DNA from: Bdellovibrionaceae bacterium UBA3535 | GTDB taxonomy: Bacteria; Bdellovibrionota; Bdellovibrionia; Bdellovibrionales; UBA840 | Assembly (NCBI GenBank): GCA_002376845.1 | Contig: DFOS01000012.1 | Location: forward strand, 73,158-137,157 | DNA length: 64,000 nt | Reading direction: 5' to 3' | Shown: positions 10,656 to 17,159 of the stretch, piece after piece | Layout: each line of letters opens with the position of its first letter | How positions within the stretch are numbered: position 1 is the first letter of the stretch | Position numbers and translations under genes: made by a program | The notes under the pieces: generated by a model | Database searches by the model: none | Seen by the model: only the letters and a program-made list of their open reading frames with translations | Told to the model about the DNA's origin: nothing

Positions 10656-11189
10656 TTAGTTCATTTTTTCTACTTGGACGAAATCCAACTCAACAGGAGT
10701 TGGTCGGCCAAAGATAGAAACCAATACTTTTAATTTACCTTTATCTTCATTTACATCTTCTACCGTGCCATTGAATCCATTAAATGGACCATCCATAACC
10801 TTCACTTCTTCGCCTACAGCGTAGTTGAATTTTGGCTTCGGTTTTTCGGCACCTTGTGCCATTTGCTTGTTAATTCTAGAAACTTCGTCTTCACTCACCG
10901 GCATGGGATTCGAAGTATTACCAATAAAACCGGAAATATAAGTGGTATCTTTCACAATATGCCAGTTCTCTTCGTTCATCACCATTTGCACAAACATATA
11001 GCCAGGAAAGAAACGTCTTGATGAGGTTTGCTTGGTGCCCTTTTTTAGCTCCACCACATCTTCTTTCGGTATAAGAATATCGCCGAAAGCTTCTTCTTTT
11101 TTGTACTTATCAATCCGGTCTAACAAAGCTGCCTTTGCTTTTTCCTCATAACCAGACTGCGCGTATACTACATACCATTTCTTTTCCAT
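10656..11189 (-). CDS. nusG: Transcription termination/antitermination factor NusG
   Basis: NusG couples RNA polymerase to Rho or the ribosome. The N-terminal NGN domain starts with KKWYVVYAQSGYEEKA and the C-terminal KOW domain begins near residue 125 (GEEVKVMDGPFNGFNGTVEDV). Two ATG codons stand side by side. The first is one base from the GAGG ribosome site, so I place the start at the second, giving 177 residues. The gene follows secE after a very short gap. Confidence 0.97.
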   Translation of the reverse strand: MEKKWYVVYAQSGYEEKAKAALLDRIDKYKKEEAFGDILIPKEDVVELKKGTKQTSSRRFFPGYMFVQMVMNEENWHIVKDTTYISGFIGNTSNPMPVSEDEVSRINKQMAQGAEKPKPKFNYAVGEEVKVMDGPFNGFNGTVEDVNEDKGKLKVLVSIFGRPTPVELDFVQVEKMN

Positions 11190-11198
11190 CATTCCTCT

Positions 11199-11594
11199 TT
11201 AAAAAACACCAGTAAAAACGTCCAAAATGATCTTCACGATTTCTTGTGAAAGAAAATCAAACAAACCAAGAACCAAACCAGATACGATTAGCATGATGCT
11301 TACCACTACTGTCATGGCAGCCGTATCTTTGTGTGATGGCCAGACCACTTTTTTGATCTCACTAACCACCTCATCTGCGTAGGTTAGAGCCTTTTGATTG
11401 AATTGTAGGATTACAAAAGTCAAAGCGCCTACACCCACAGGCAAACCATGACGAAGTATATCCATAGAATAGACCCTAGCCACACTGGCAAATGAGGCGG
11501 CAAATGCAGTAAATAAAGAATTTACCACTACCGCGGCTATGGCCCCTGCCAAAATAAAACTTACGGTCAGTATCTTTTCGTTTTCCTTAGTCAT
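11199..11594 (-). CDS. secE: Preprotein translocase subunit SecE
   Basis: SecE clamps SecY in the inner-membrane translocon. The 131 residues contain three hydrophobic segments (about 8-30, 48-65 and 95-118), the long three-helix type. The conserved cytoplasmic signature EVVSEIKKVVWPSHKDT immediately precedes the last membrane helix. It lies between tRNA-Trp and nusG as in many bacteria. Confidence 0.96.
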   Translation of the reverse strand: MTKENEKILTVSFILAGAIAAVVVNSLFTAFAASFASVARVYSMDILRHGLPVGVGALTFVILQFNQKALTYADEVVSEIKKVVWPSHKDTAAMTVVVSIMLIVSGLVLGLFDFLSQEIVKIILDVFTGVF

Positions 11595-11610
11595 TCCTTC
11601 ACCACTTTTT

Positions 11611-11687
11611 TGGCAGGGTAGGTAGGATTCGAACCTACAACCTACGGATTTGGAGTCCGTTGCTCTACCAATTCGAGCTACTACCCT
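11611..11687 (-). tRNA. tRNA-Trp (anticodon CCA)
   Basis: A 77-base cloverleaf with acceptor arms AGGGTAG and CTACCCT, an anticodon stem CGGAC/GTCCG-type arm with loop CTCCAAA (anticodon CCA), the T-arm GGTTCGAATCC and an encoded 3' CCA. It lies between tuf and secE, the classical position for tRNA-Trp. Confidence 0.97.
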
Positions 11688-11717
11688 AAAATTTTTACAC
11701 CCTTCAAAAATAGCGAA

Positions 11718-11740
11718 AGGGACTCATACAATGAGTCCCT
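11718..11740 (-). terminator. Hairpin between tuf and tRNA-Trp
   Basis: A perfect 10-bp inverted repeat (AGGGACTCAT / ATGAGTCCCT) with a 3-base loop lies 26 bases after the tuf stop. On the minus strand it is followed by TTTCGCTATTTTT, an interrupted T tract. It may be a leaky terminator or a processing signal that lets part of the transcription pass into tRNA-Trp-secE. Confidence 0.6.
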
Positions 11741-11765
11741 ATTTATCGCCATTCAACTGTATTTA

Positions 11766-12956
11766 TTACTCAATAATGTCAGTTACAACTCCTGCACCAA
11801 CAGTTCTACCACCCTCACGAATCGCAAAACGTAGTTCTTTTTCCATCGCAATTGGAGCAATTAGTTCTACTGTCATTTCCGCATTATCACCAGGCATGAT
11901 CATTTCCACACCTTCTTTAAGATTCACGACACCTGTTATATCCGTTGTACGGAAGTAAAACTGTGGACGGTAACCAGCAAAGAATGGAGTATGACGTCCG
12001 CCCTCTTCTTTGGTAAGAATATAGGCTTCAGCTTTAAATGATTTGTGCGGTGTAATGGAACCAGGCTTCGCAAGAACTTGTCCACGCTCTACCTCTTCTT
12101 TTTTCGTACCACGTAGCAAACAACCTACGTTATCACCCGCAACACCTTCATCTAGAAGCTTACGGAACATCTCAACACCAGTAACGGTAGTTTTAGTTGT
12201 TGGACGGATACCAATGATCTCAATTTCTTCACCTGGCTTGATTACGCCTCTTTCAATACGGCCAGTAACCACAGTACCACGGCCAGAGATAGAGAAAACG
12301 TCTTCCACAGGCATTAGGAAAGGCTTATCAATATCGCGCTCTGGTTGCGGAATATAACGATCTACCTCTTCCATCAACTTCATAATGGCTGGCTTACCGA
12401 TGTCAGAGTCATCACCCTCTAATGCTTTAAGAGCAGAACCCTTCACGATAGGAATGTCATCACCAGGAAACTCGTAAGAAGAAAGTAGCTCGCGCACTTC
12501 CATTTCAACAAGCTCTAAAAGCTCCTCATCATCTACTTGATCTACTTTATTTAGGAAAACAACGATAGCTGGAACACCCACCTGACGAGCCAATAGAATG
12601 TGCTCACGAGTTTGCGGCATAGGTCCATCTGCTGCTGACACAACTAGGATAGCTCCATCCATTTGCGCAGCACCTGTAATCATGTTTTTCACATAGTCGG
12701 CGTGGCCTGGGCAATCCACGTGGGCGTAGTGACGGTTGTCGGTTTCATATTCCACGTGTGCCGTAGAAATAGTGATTCCACGCTCTTTTTCTTCTGGGGC
12801 TTTGTCGATTTGATCGTATGCCATTGCTTGCGATTTACCCTCTGCTGCAAGCGTAGTACAGATAGCCGCAGTAAGAGTTGTCTTACCGTGGTCGACGTGG
12901 CCGATCGTACCGATGTTACAGTGAGGCTTTTCGCGCGAAAACTTTTCTTTAGCCAT
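11766..12956 (-). CDS. tuf: Elongation factor Tu
   Basis: EF-Tu (396 residues) delivers aminoacyl-tRNA to the ribosome in its GTP form. The G1 loop GHVDHGKT (residues 19-26), the switch-II motif DCPGH and the NKVD specificity motif are all intact. The gene lies directly downstream of the tRNA-Thr-Tyr-Gly-Thr cluster and upstream of tRNA-Trp-secE. Only this copy is in the window; whether a second tuf copy exists cannot be seen. Confidence 0.99.
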   Translation of the reverse strand: MAKEKFSREKPHCNIGTIGHVDHGKTTLTAAICTTLAAEGKSQAMAYDQIDKAPEEKERGITISTAHVEYETDNRHYAHVDCPGHADYVKNMITGAAQMDGAILVVSAADGPMPQTREHILLARQVGVPAIVVFLNKVDQVDDEELLELVEMEVRELLSSYEFPGDDIPIVKGSALKALEGDDSDIGKPAIMKLMEEVDRYIPQPERDIDKPFLMPVEDVFSISGRGTVVTGRIERGVIKPGEEIEIIGIRPTTKTTVTGVEMFRKLLDEGVAGDNVGCLLRGTKKEEVERGQVLAKPGSITPHKSFKAEAYILTKEEGGRHTPFFAGYRPQFYFRTTDITGVVNLKEGVEMIMPGDNAEMTVELIAPIAMEKELRFAIREGGRTVGAGVVTDIIE

Positions 12957-13051
12957 TGTTATTCTCCTATTTCTTTTTTTGAGGACTCATTTTCCTCATA
13001 TTTAAATAAAATACAACCAAAAAGTGAGACGATTCCCTCTAATCCAGTTGA

Positions 13052-13126
13052 TGGAGCCCACGATCGGAGTTGAACCGACGACCTCACCCTTACCAAGGGT
13101 GCACTCTACCACTGAGCTACGTGGGC
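13052..13126 (-). tRNA. tRNA-Thr (anticodon GGT)
   Basis: A 75-base cloverleaf with acceptor GCCCACG/CGTGGGC, anticodon arm CACCC with loop TTGGTAA (anticodon GGT) and an encoded CCA end. It is the last tRNA of the four-gene cluster before tuf. Confidence 0.97.
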
Positions 13127-13129
13127 AAT

Positions 13130-13205
13130 TGGAGCGGGAGACGAGACTCGAACCCGCGACCCTTAGCTTGGAAGGCTAATGCTCTACCAACTGAGCTACT
13201 CCCGC
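13130..13205 (-). tRNA. tRNA-Gly (anticodon TCC)
   Basis: A 76-base cloverleaf with acceptor GCGGGAG/CTCCCGC, anticodon arm TTAGC with loop CTTCCAA (anticodon TCC) and an encoded CCA. Only 3 bases separate it from the next tRNA-Thr. Confidence 0.97.
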
Positions 13206-13236
13206 ACACGTCTCATTTGTTTAACCGCAATCTTAA

Positions 13237-13322
13237 TGGTGGAGGGAGTTGGATTTGAACCAACGTAGGCGCAAGCCAGCAGATTTACAGTCTGCCCCCT
13301 TTAGCCACTCGGGCATCCCTCC
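13237..13322 (-). tRNA. tRNA-Tyr (anticodon GTA)
   Basis: An 86-base class II tRNA with a long variable arm, acceptor GGAGGGA/TCCCTCC, anticodon arm GCAGA with loop CTGTAAA (anticodon GTA) and an encoded CCA. Confidence 0.97.
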
Positions 13323-13329
13323 ATAGGAT

Positions 13330-13405
13330 TGGAGCTGACAAAGGGACTTGAACCCATAACCTGCTGATTACAAATCAGCTGCTCTACCAATTGAGCTATG
13401 TCAGC
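13330..13405 (-). tRNA. tRNA-Thr (anticodon TGT)
   Basis: A 76-base cloverleaf with acceptor GCTGACA/TGTCAGC, anticodon arm GCTGA with loop TTTGTAA (anticodon TGT) and an encoded CCA. It is the first gene of the tRNA-tuf transcription unit. Confidence 0.97.
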
Positions 13406-13435
13406 ACACGGTTAAACCCACGTAACGATATGGGG

Positions 13436-13464
13436 GTTCTACTGAGCCGCATAACAGAAGTCAA
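13436..13464 (-). promoter_or_regulatory. Probable sigma-70 promoter of the tRNA-tuf operon
   Basis: On the minus strand a TTGACT -35 box (13459-13464) and a TAGAAC -10 box (13436-13441) are separated by exactly 17 bases. The expected start site lies about 24 bases before tRNA-Thr. The bases just after the -10 are C-rich (CCCCAT), the type of discriminator linked to stringent control of stable RNA promoters. The start site is inferred, not shown. Confidence 0.55.
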
Positions 13465-13528
13465 AGTTTTATGTTTGGTCTTTTTAAAAAAATTGCGGGG
13501 ATTTCGAGGGCTTGTGCTGAAGCATGCA

Positions 13529-14242
13529 TCAGCTATGTTGCCGAGAGTACTCGGCCATGGCAATCGCTGCCGAGACGGAAACATTGTAGCTAGCATCTCG
13601 GTCCTTTTGTGGAATAAAGAGCGTCTGATCACTCGCTTTTAATGCTGACTTTTTAATACCTTTTTCTTCAGAGCCCAAAACAACTGCTGTCTTTTTCGGC
13701 AGATCTGTTTGGTATAGGGACTGCTCCCCCGCCTGATCGAAGGCATAGGCCCAAAAGCCAATTCCTTGTAATTCTTTTATGATATCTTGCAGCTGCGAAA
13801 CTTGCTCGATGGCCACATGCTCCATACCGCCACTGGCCACCTTGTGCGCCGCCGGGGAATGATAGGCACTGCGCTTTTGTGGAAGATAAATGACATCCGC
13901 GCCCATAAGCCAAGCCGAACGAGTGATGGCTCCGATATTTTGCGGATCTTGGATGCCATCTAGTAATAAGACCAAAGCGGACTCTTTATCGGCTAGATCT
14001 TGCAAGCTAATTTCTGGTGATTCTTGCGCGTAAATTAAGGCGCCTTGATGGCCCGGGCATTCTTGATCAAGCTTTTTTACGCCAATGTAGTCGATGTTCT
14101 TGGTGTATTTTTTGATAAGCTCGTGCTGCTCTTGCAAATCGCTATTCTTTTCCCAATCGCTTTTGAAAAAAACTTTTTCGATTGCCCGTGGACGGACTTT
14201 TAAAAATTCACGAATGGCATGATGGCCGATAATCTTGCGCAT
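13529..14242 (-). CDS. rlmB: SpoU/TrmH-family RNA 2'-O-methyltransferase, RlmB-like
   Basis: This is a SPOUT-class enzyme that probably methylates the ribose of G2251 in 23S rRNA. From the ATG used here it starts MRKIIGHHAIREFLK, the substrate-binding domain typical of RlmB, followed by the knot domain with LDGIQDPQNIGAITRSA, VLGSEEKGI and the C-terminal NVSVSAAIAMAEY motif. A longer reading from a TTG at 14272 is possible but adds only ten unconserved residues. It lies upstream of the tRNA-tuf promoter on the same strand. The family is certain; the exact target nucleotide is inferred. Confidence 0.85.
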   Translation of the reverse strand: MRKIIGHHAIREFLKVRPRAIEKVFFKSDWEKNSDLQEQHELIKKYTKNIDYIGVKKLDQECPGHQGALIYAQESPEISLQDLADKESALVLLLDGIQDPQNIGAITRSAWLMGADVIYLPQKRSAYHSPAAHKVASGGMEHVAIEQVSQLQDIIKELQGIGFWAYAFDQAGEQSLYQTDLPKKTAVVLGSEEKGIKKSALKASDQTLFIPQKDRDASYNVSVSAAIAMAEYSRQHS

Positions 14243-14444
14243 AGGCTGGAATTTAATCCTCTTTCGGCACAAACTCTAGAGGGATCTTGATTTTTTACCA
14301 TTTTACTTGGGTATAGGATTTTTCTCGATAGAAAAGAAGAGATTTTCAGGCGCTTTGTCCGATTTTCGGAAAATGATTGGTGCTGCCCGGCTCAGCGGAA
14401 TTTGTAGCCCTAATGGAATTAGGTTCCCGACATGGCAAATCTAC

Positions 14445-14576
14445 TTAAGGCCCAAATATCTTTGCAAACAATAAGCACGCAAACCAAATCAGCTTTCCCA
14501 CAGCCATGATCAGGTTCACAAAAGATTTAAGTACACGTAAATATCGCCGATATGAAATATACTTGTTGTATTTCAT
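14445..14576 (-). CDS. 43-residue basic/hydrophobic peptide, putative type I toxin, copy A
   Basis: A 44-codon reading frame has a strong ribosome site (AAAGGGGGT, 5 bases before ATG). The product begins MKYNKYISYRRYLRVLKSF, rich in Lys, Arg and Tyr, and ends in a hydrophobic or amphipathic stretch (LIMAVGKLIWFACLLFAKI) followed by FGP. Copy B at 15078-15209 encodes the same peptide with only two substitutions (N4Q, N21D). Small size, charge pattern, duplication and strongly structured mRNA match type I toxin peptides such as Ldr, Ibs or Hok. I recognise no named family. A non-toxic small membrane protein is the alternative. Confidence 0.7.
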   Translation of the reverse strand: MKYNKYISYRRYLRVLKSFVNLIMAVGKLIWFACLLFAKIFGP

Positions 14577-14579
14577 ATC
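14549..14579 (-). promoter_or_regulatory. Start-codon hairpin of peptide gene copy A
   Basis: An 11-bp perfect inverted repeat (GATATGAAATA / TATTTCATATC) with a 9-base loop contains the ATG and codons 2-10 of the peptide gene. Folding of the mRNA would close the start codon. The same hairpin is kept at 15182-15212 although the loop bases differ. Translation control is inferred. Confidence 0.65.
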
Positions 14580-14646
14580 TACCCCCTTTCTTTAAAATTT
14601 AGAGGGCTGCAAAGTCCGCTGAGCCTAAAAAGGACAGCGGACTTTT
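14558..14646 (+). ncRNA. Candidate antisense RNA over the peptide gene leader, copy A
   Basis: On the plus strand a TATACT -10-like box (14558-14563) has only a poor -35. About 50 bases downstream a GC-rich 11-bp hairpin (14611-14621 with 14635-14645) ends in TTTT, like an intrinsic terminator. An RNA from about 14570 to 14646 would be antisense to the start codon, ribosome site and leader of the 43-codon gene, the place where type I antitoxins often act. No transcript is shown; this is a hypothesis. Confidence 0.35.
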
Positions 14647-14779
14647 GCATAGCAAAACCTATACCATACAGCTGGCTAGTTTTTTTTATAGCTGAGTGAG
14701 TTGTGAAACGAGAATCGGATGTTTATCCGGACTAGCAAAGATCATTGAAGAAATAATCTTGTATTAGTGAATCCGTTTT

Positions 14780-14932
14780 TTAAAAATTATGATTAATATA
14801 ATCCTCTTTTACCACTTCAAGAAAGTTTGAAAACTCCTGACGATCTTCAAAATCTACAGCATAATCATGCTGCATACATGGCCCGGGAGGCTCATTGCTA
14901 AACGTCCATGGCTGTCTATCATTATTTTTAGG
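14780..14932 (-). pseudogene. Possible coding remnant between the two repeats
   Basis: A 50-codon open stretch ends in TAA at 14780-14782 and reads like real protein (RQPWTFSNEPPGP near the start, then DYAVDFEDRQEFSNFLEVV). It has no ribosome site, and its only ATG (14875) would give 31 residues. It may be the 3' end of a decayed gene, perhaps split when the flanking element was duplicated. I recognise no family, and chance is possible. Confidence 0.3.
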
Positions 14933-15011
14933 TTACAAATAACAATTGCCAACAGAATCGACGTCTCAAAATGAGACAATAAATAGTTTTGCGACATTAC
15001 AACTTAAAACA

Positions 15012-15291
15012 GGTGCTGCCCGGCTCAGCGGAATTTGTAGCCCTAATGGAATTAGGTTCCCGACATGGCAGGTCTACTTAAGGCCCAAATATCTTTGCAA
15101 ACAATAAGCACGCAAACCAAATCAGCTTTCCCACAGCCATGATCAGGTCCACAAAAGATTTAAGTACACGTAAATATCGCCGATATGAAATATACTTTTG
15201 GTATTTCATATCTACCCCCTTTCTTTAAAATTTAGAGGGCTGCAAAGTCCGCTGAGCCTAAACAAGGACAGCGGATTTTTGCTTAGCAAAG
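15012..15291 (-). repeat. Direct repeat copy B of the structured element
   Basis: The second copy of the element at 14379-14657. The complementary arms are at 15022-15032 and 15248-15258, the start-codon hairpin at 15182-15212 and the terminator-like hairpin at 15244-15254 with 15269-15279. One change in the last hairpin keeps pairing in plus-strand RNA (a G-U pair) but makes an A-C mismatch in minus-strand RNA. Sequence upstream of the element on the minus strand retains only short similarity between copies (CCGG-TAA-CATCCGA), so the promoters may differ. Confidence 0.95.
15078..15209 (-). CDS. 43-residue basic/hydrophobic peptide, putative type I toxin, copy B
   Basis: The same 44-codon frame as copy A, starting MKYQKYISYRRYLRVLKSF and ending KIFGP, with the same AAAGGGGGT ribosome site. 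The three base differences between the two coding copies all change the amino acid, and none is synonymous. The duplication is therefore recent or kept uniform by conversion. It lies 237 bases after the proS stop on the same strand. Function as in copy A: probably a membrane-acting toxin, unproven. Confidence 0.7.
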   Translation of the reverse strand: MKYQKYISYRRYLRVLKSFVDLIMAVGKLIWFACLLFAKIFGP

Positions 15292-15446
15292 CGTGGGCCA
15301 GTATCTGTGATTCATTTGTTGCATTTGAAACAATAATTGTCCGATTCTCGGATGCTTACCGGAAATTGATTTCTGTTTTTTACAAGATTTTATTGTCCGA
15401 AAAAATTAAAAATATACGTATACCGGATTTGGCCAAGGAAAAAAGC

Positions 15447-17159
15447 TTAGCCTTTTATTAATCCCAAAACTTTGGCTACAGCCGCATCGATTTTCACTTT
15501 TTCGCTCTCTTTTGTACGGCGTTGAACAATTTCTATTTCGCCATTGGCAATGGATTTTGCTCCCATGGTTACGCGAACAGGAAAGCCTAGAAGATCGGCG
15601 TCCTTAAATTTCACGCCGGGGCGCTCCTTGCGATCATCCATAAAGACATCCACACCAGCAGTTTGCAAATCTTCATAAAATTTTTGCGCAATAGGATCTA
15701 CATCTTTCGAATCAGGATCAAGATTGCAAATGTGCACCTGAAAAGGCGCAATCGACATGGGCCAGATGATGCCATCTTTATCGTGCGAGGCTTCAATCGC
15801 CGCCTGCACTGTGCGGCTCACACCCAAACCGTAGCAACCCATCTCTAAGAGTTGGGCCTTACCGTTCTGATCCAGAAAAGTGGCATTCATGGACTTGGAG
15901 TATTTCGTTCCAAGGTAAAAACAATGCCCCACTTCAATGCCGCGTTTGGTATAAAGACTACCACCGCAGTTGGGACAAGCATCCGCCTCTTGCGCCACGA
16001 TCAAATCATGAAAACCTTCGTTAGCAAAATCTGAAAGGTTCACATTCATCAGATGAAAATCATCTCTATTGGCACCCACAACAAAGTTTTTAAAATTCTT
16101 TAAATGCTGATCTATATAGGTAGGAATATTCAGACCAACAGGTCCGCAAGAGCCTGGCATGGCGGAGGTAAGCTGCTTTACCTCTTCTGGCTCCAGCATG
16201 CGTGGAGGATTTGCTAGTCCCAATACTTTTTTGATTTTTACTTCATTTGCTGTATCGGATCCACGCGTGAGAATGCAGTAAGCCTGCCCCTCTTCGTCTG
16301 CGTAGAAAAGAGTCTTCACTAGATTTTCTTCTTTTTCCGAAAGATGATTTGCTAAGTCTTTAATGCTACGCAGCCCCTTGGTAGCAAATTCCTCTTTAAA
16401 GCCACCCTCTTTTTTACCATCATATTCAGGCAGGGTCTTTGCAACCACAGGAGTGATCTCTATATTGGAAGCATAATCACATTGCTTACAAATCATCAGC
16501 TGGTCTTCGCCTGCATCGGCAAGAAGCTGAAACTCATGACTTTGCGAGCCGCCAATATTGCCAGTGTCAGCCTCTACAATGCGAAAATCCAAACCCAAAG
16601 CATGAAAGATTCTCTCGTAAGCTTGATAGAGTTTTTGATAGGAAACCTGCGCGGCCTCTTCACTCAAATCAAAGGAGTAAGCATCTTTCATGATGAATTC
16701 TCGCCCTCGCATAAGACCAAATCTAGGACGAATTTCATCGCGGTATTTGGTTTGAATTTGGTATACGATTTGCGGCAAGTTTTTATAGGATTGTAAATCG
16801 TTTCGAACAAAGTCGGTAACCACTTCCTCATGGGTGCCGCCAAGGCAATACCATTGCTCATTGCGGTTTTGGAACTTTAACAGCAGATCCCCCATCTCTT
16901 CCCAGCGTCCTGTTTCTTCCCAAAGAGAGCGCGGCTGCACCATGGGCATAAGAATTTCTTGGCAACCAATAGCATCTAGTTCCCGGCGAACAATTTGTTC
17001 TAATTTACGAATCGAACGCAAACAAAAATAACCATAGGTAAAAACGCCAGGACCCACTTTTTTTAATAAACCAGCTCGAACCATCAACTGGTGAGAGGGA
17101 ATTTCTGCATCTGCAGGCGATTCTTTTTTTGTAAACAAAAAGCTATTGGACCACTTCAT
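15447..17159 (-). CDS. proS: Prolyl-tRNA synthetase
   Basis: This class II synthetase charges tRNA-Pro. The 570 residues match the bacterial type with the YbaK-like editing domain inserted at roughly residues 225-390 between catalytic motifs 2 and 3. The N-terminus (SPADAEIPSHQLMVRAGL) and the GTHEE and MGCYGLGVSR blocks are typical. The start overlaps the ntrX stop by 4 bases, so it is translated as the last gene of the rib-ntrYX operon. Confidence 0.98.
   Translation of the reverse strand: MKWSNSFLFTKKESPADAEIPSHQLMVRAGLLKKVGPGVFTYGYFCLRSIRKLEQIVRRELDAIGCQEILMPMVQPRSLWEETGRWEEMGDLLLKFQNRNEQWYCLGGTHEEVVTDFVRNDLQSYKNLPQIVYQIQTKYRDEIRPRFGLMRGREFIMKDAYSFDLSEEAAQVSYQKLYQAYERIFHALGLDFRIVEADTGNIGGSQSHEFQLLADAGEDQLMICKQCDYASNIEITPVVAKTLPEYDGKKEGGFKEEFATKGLRSIKDLANHLSEKEENLVKTLFYADEEGQAYCILTRGSDTANEVKIKKVLGLANPPRMLEPEEVKQLTSAMPGSCGPVGLNIPTYIDQHLKNFKNFVVGANRDDFHLMNVNLSDFANEGFHDLIVAQEADACPNCGGSLYTKRGIEVGHCFYLGTKYSKSMNATFLDQNGKAQLLEMGCYGLGVSRTVQAAIEASHDKDGIIWPMSIAPFQVHICNLDPDSKDVDPIAQKFYEDLQTAGVDVFMDDRKERPGVKFKDADLLGFPVRVTMGAKSIANGEIEIVQRRTKESEKVKIDAAVAKVLGLIKG

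Larger units (their letters stand above)
14379..14657 (-). repeat. Direct repeat copy A of a ~279-bp structured element
   Basis: This segment is repeated almost perfectly at 15012-15291, offset by 633 bases. By eye the copies differ at about seven bases plus one single-base indel. Each copy carries a 43-codon gene on the minus strand, a hairpin over its start codon (14549-14579), a GC-rich terminator-like hairpin (14611-14645) and an 11-base arm, GGCTCAGCGGA (14389-14399), complementary to 14615-14625. No insertion-sequence ends or transposase are present. Confidence 0.95.

Noticed and set aside
15198..15461. 87-codon plus-strand reading frame across repeat copy B
   Set aside because: Copy A has a frameshift and early stop at the same place, and there is no ribosome site; the minus-strand 43-codon frame is the conserved one.
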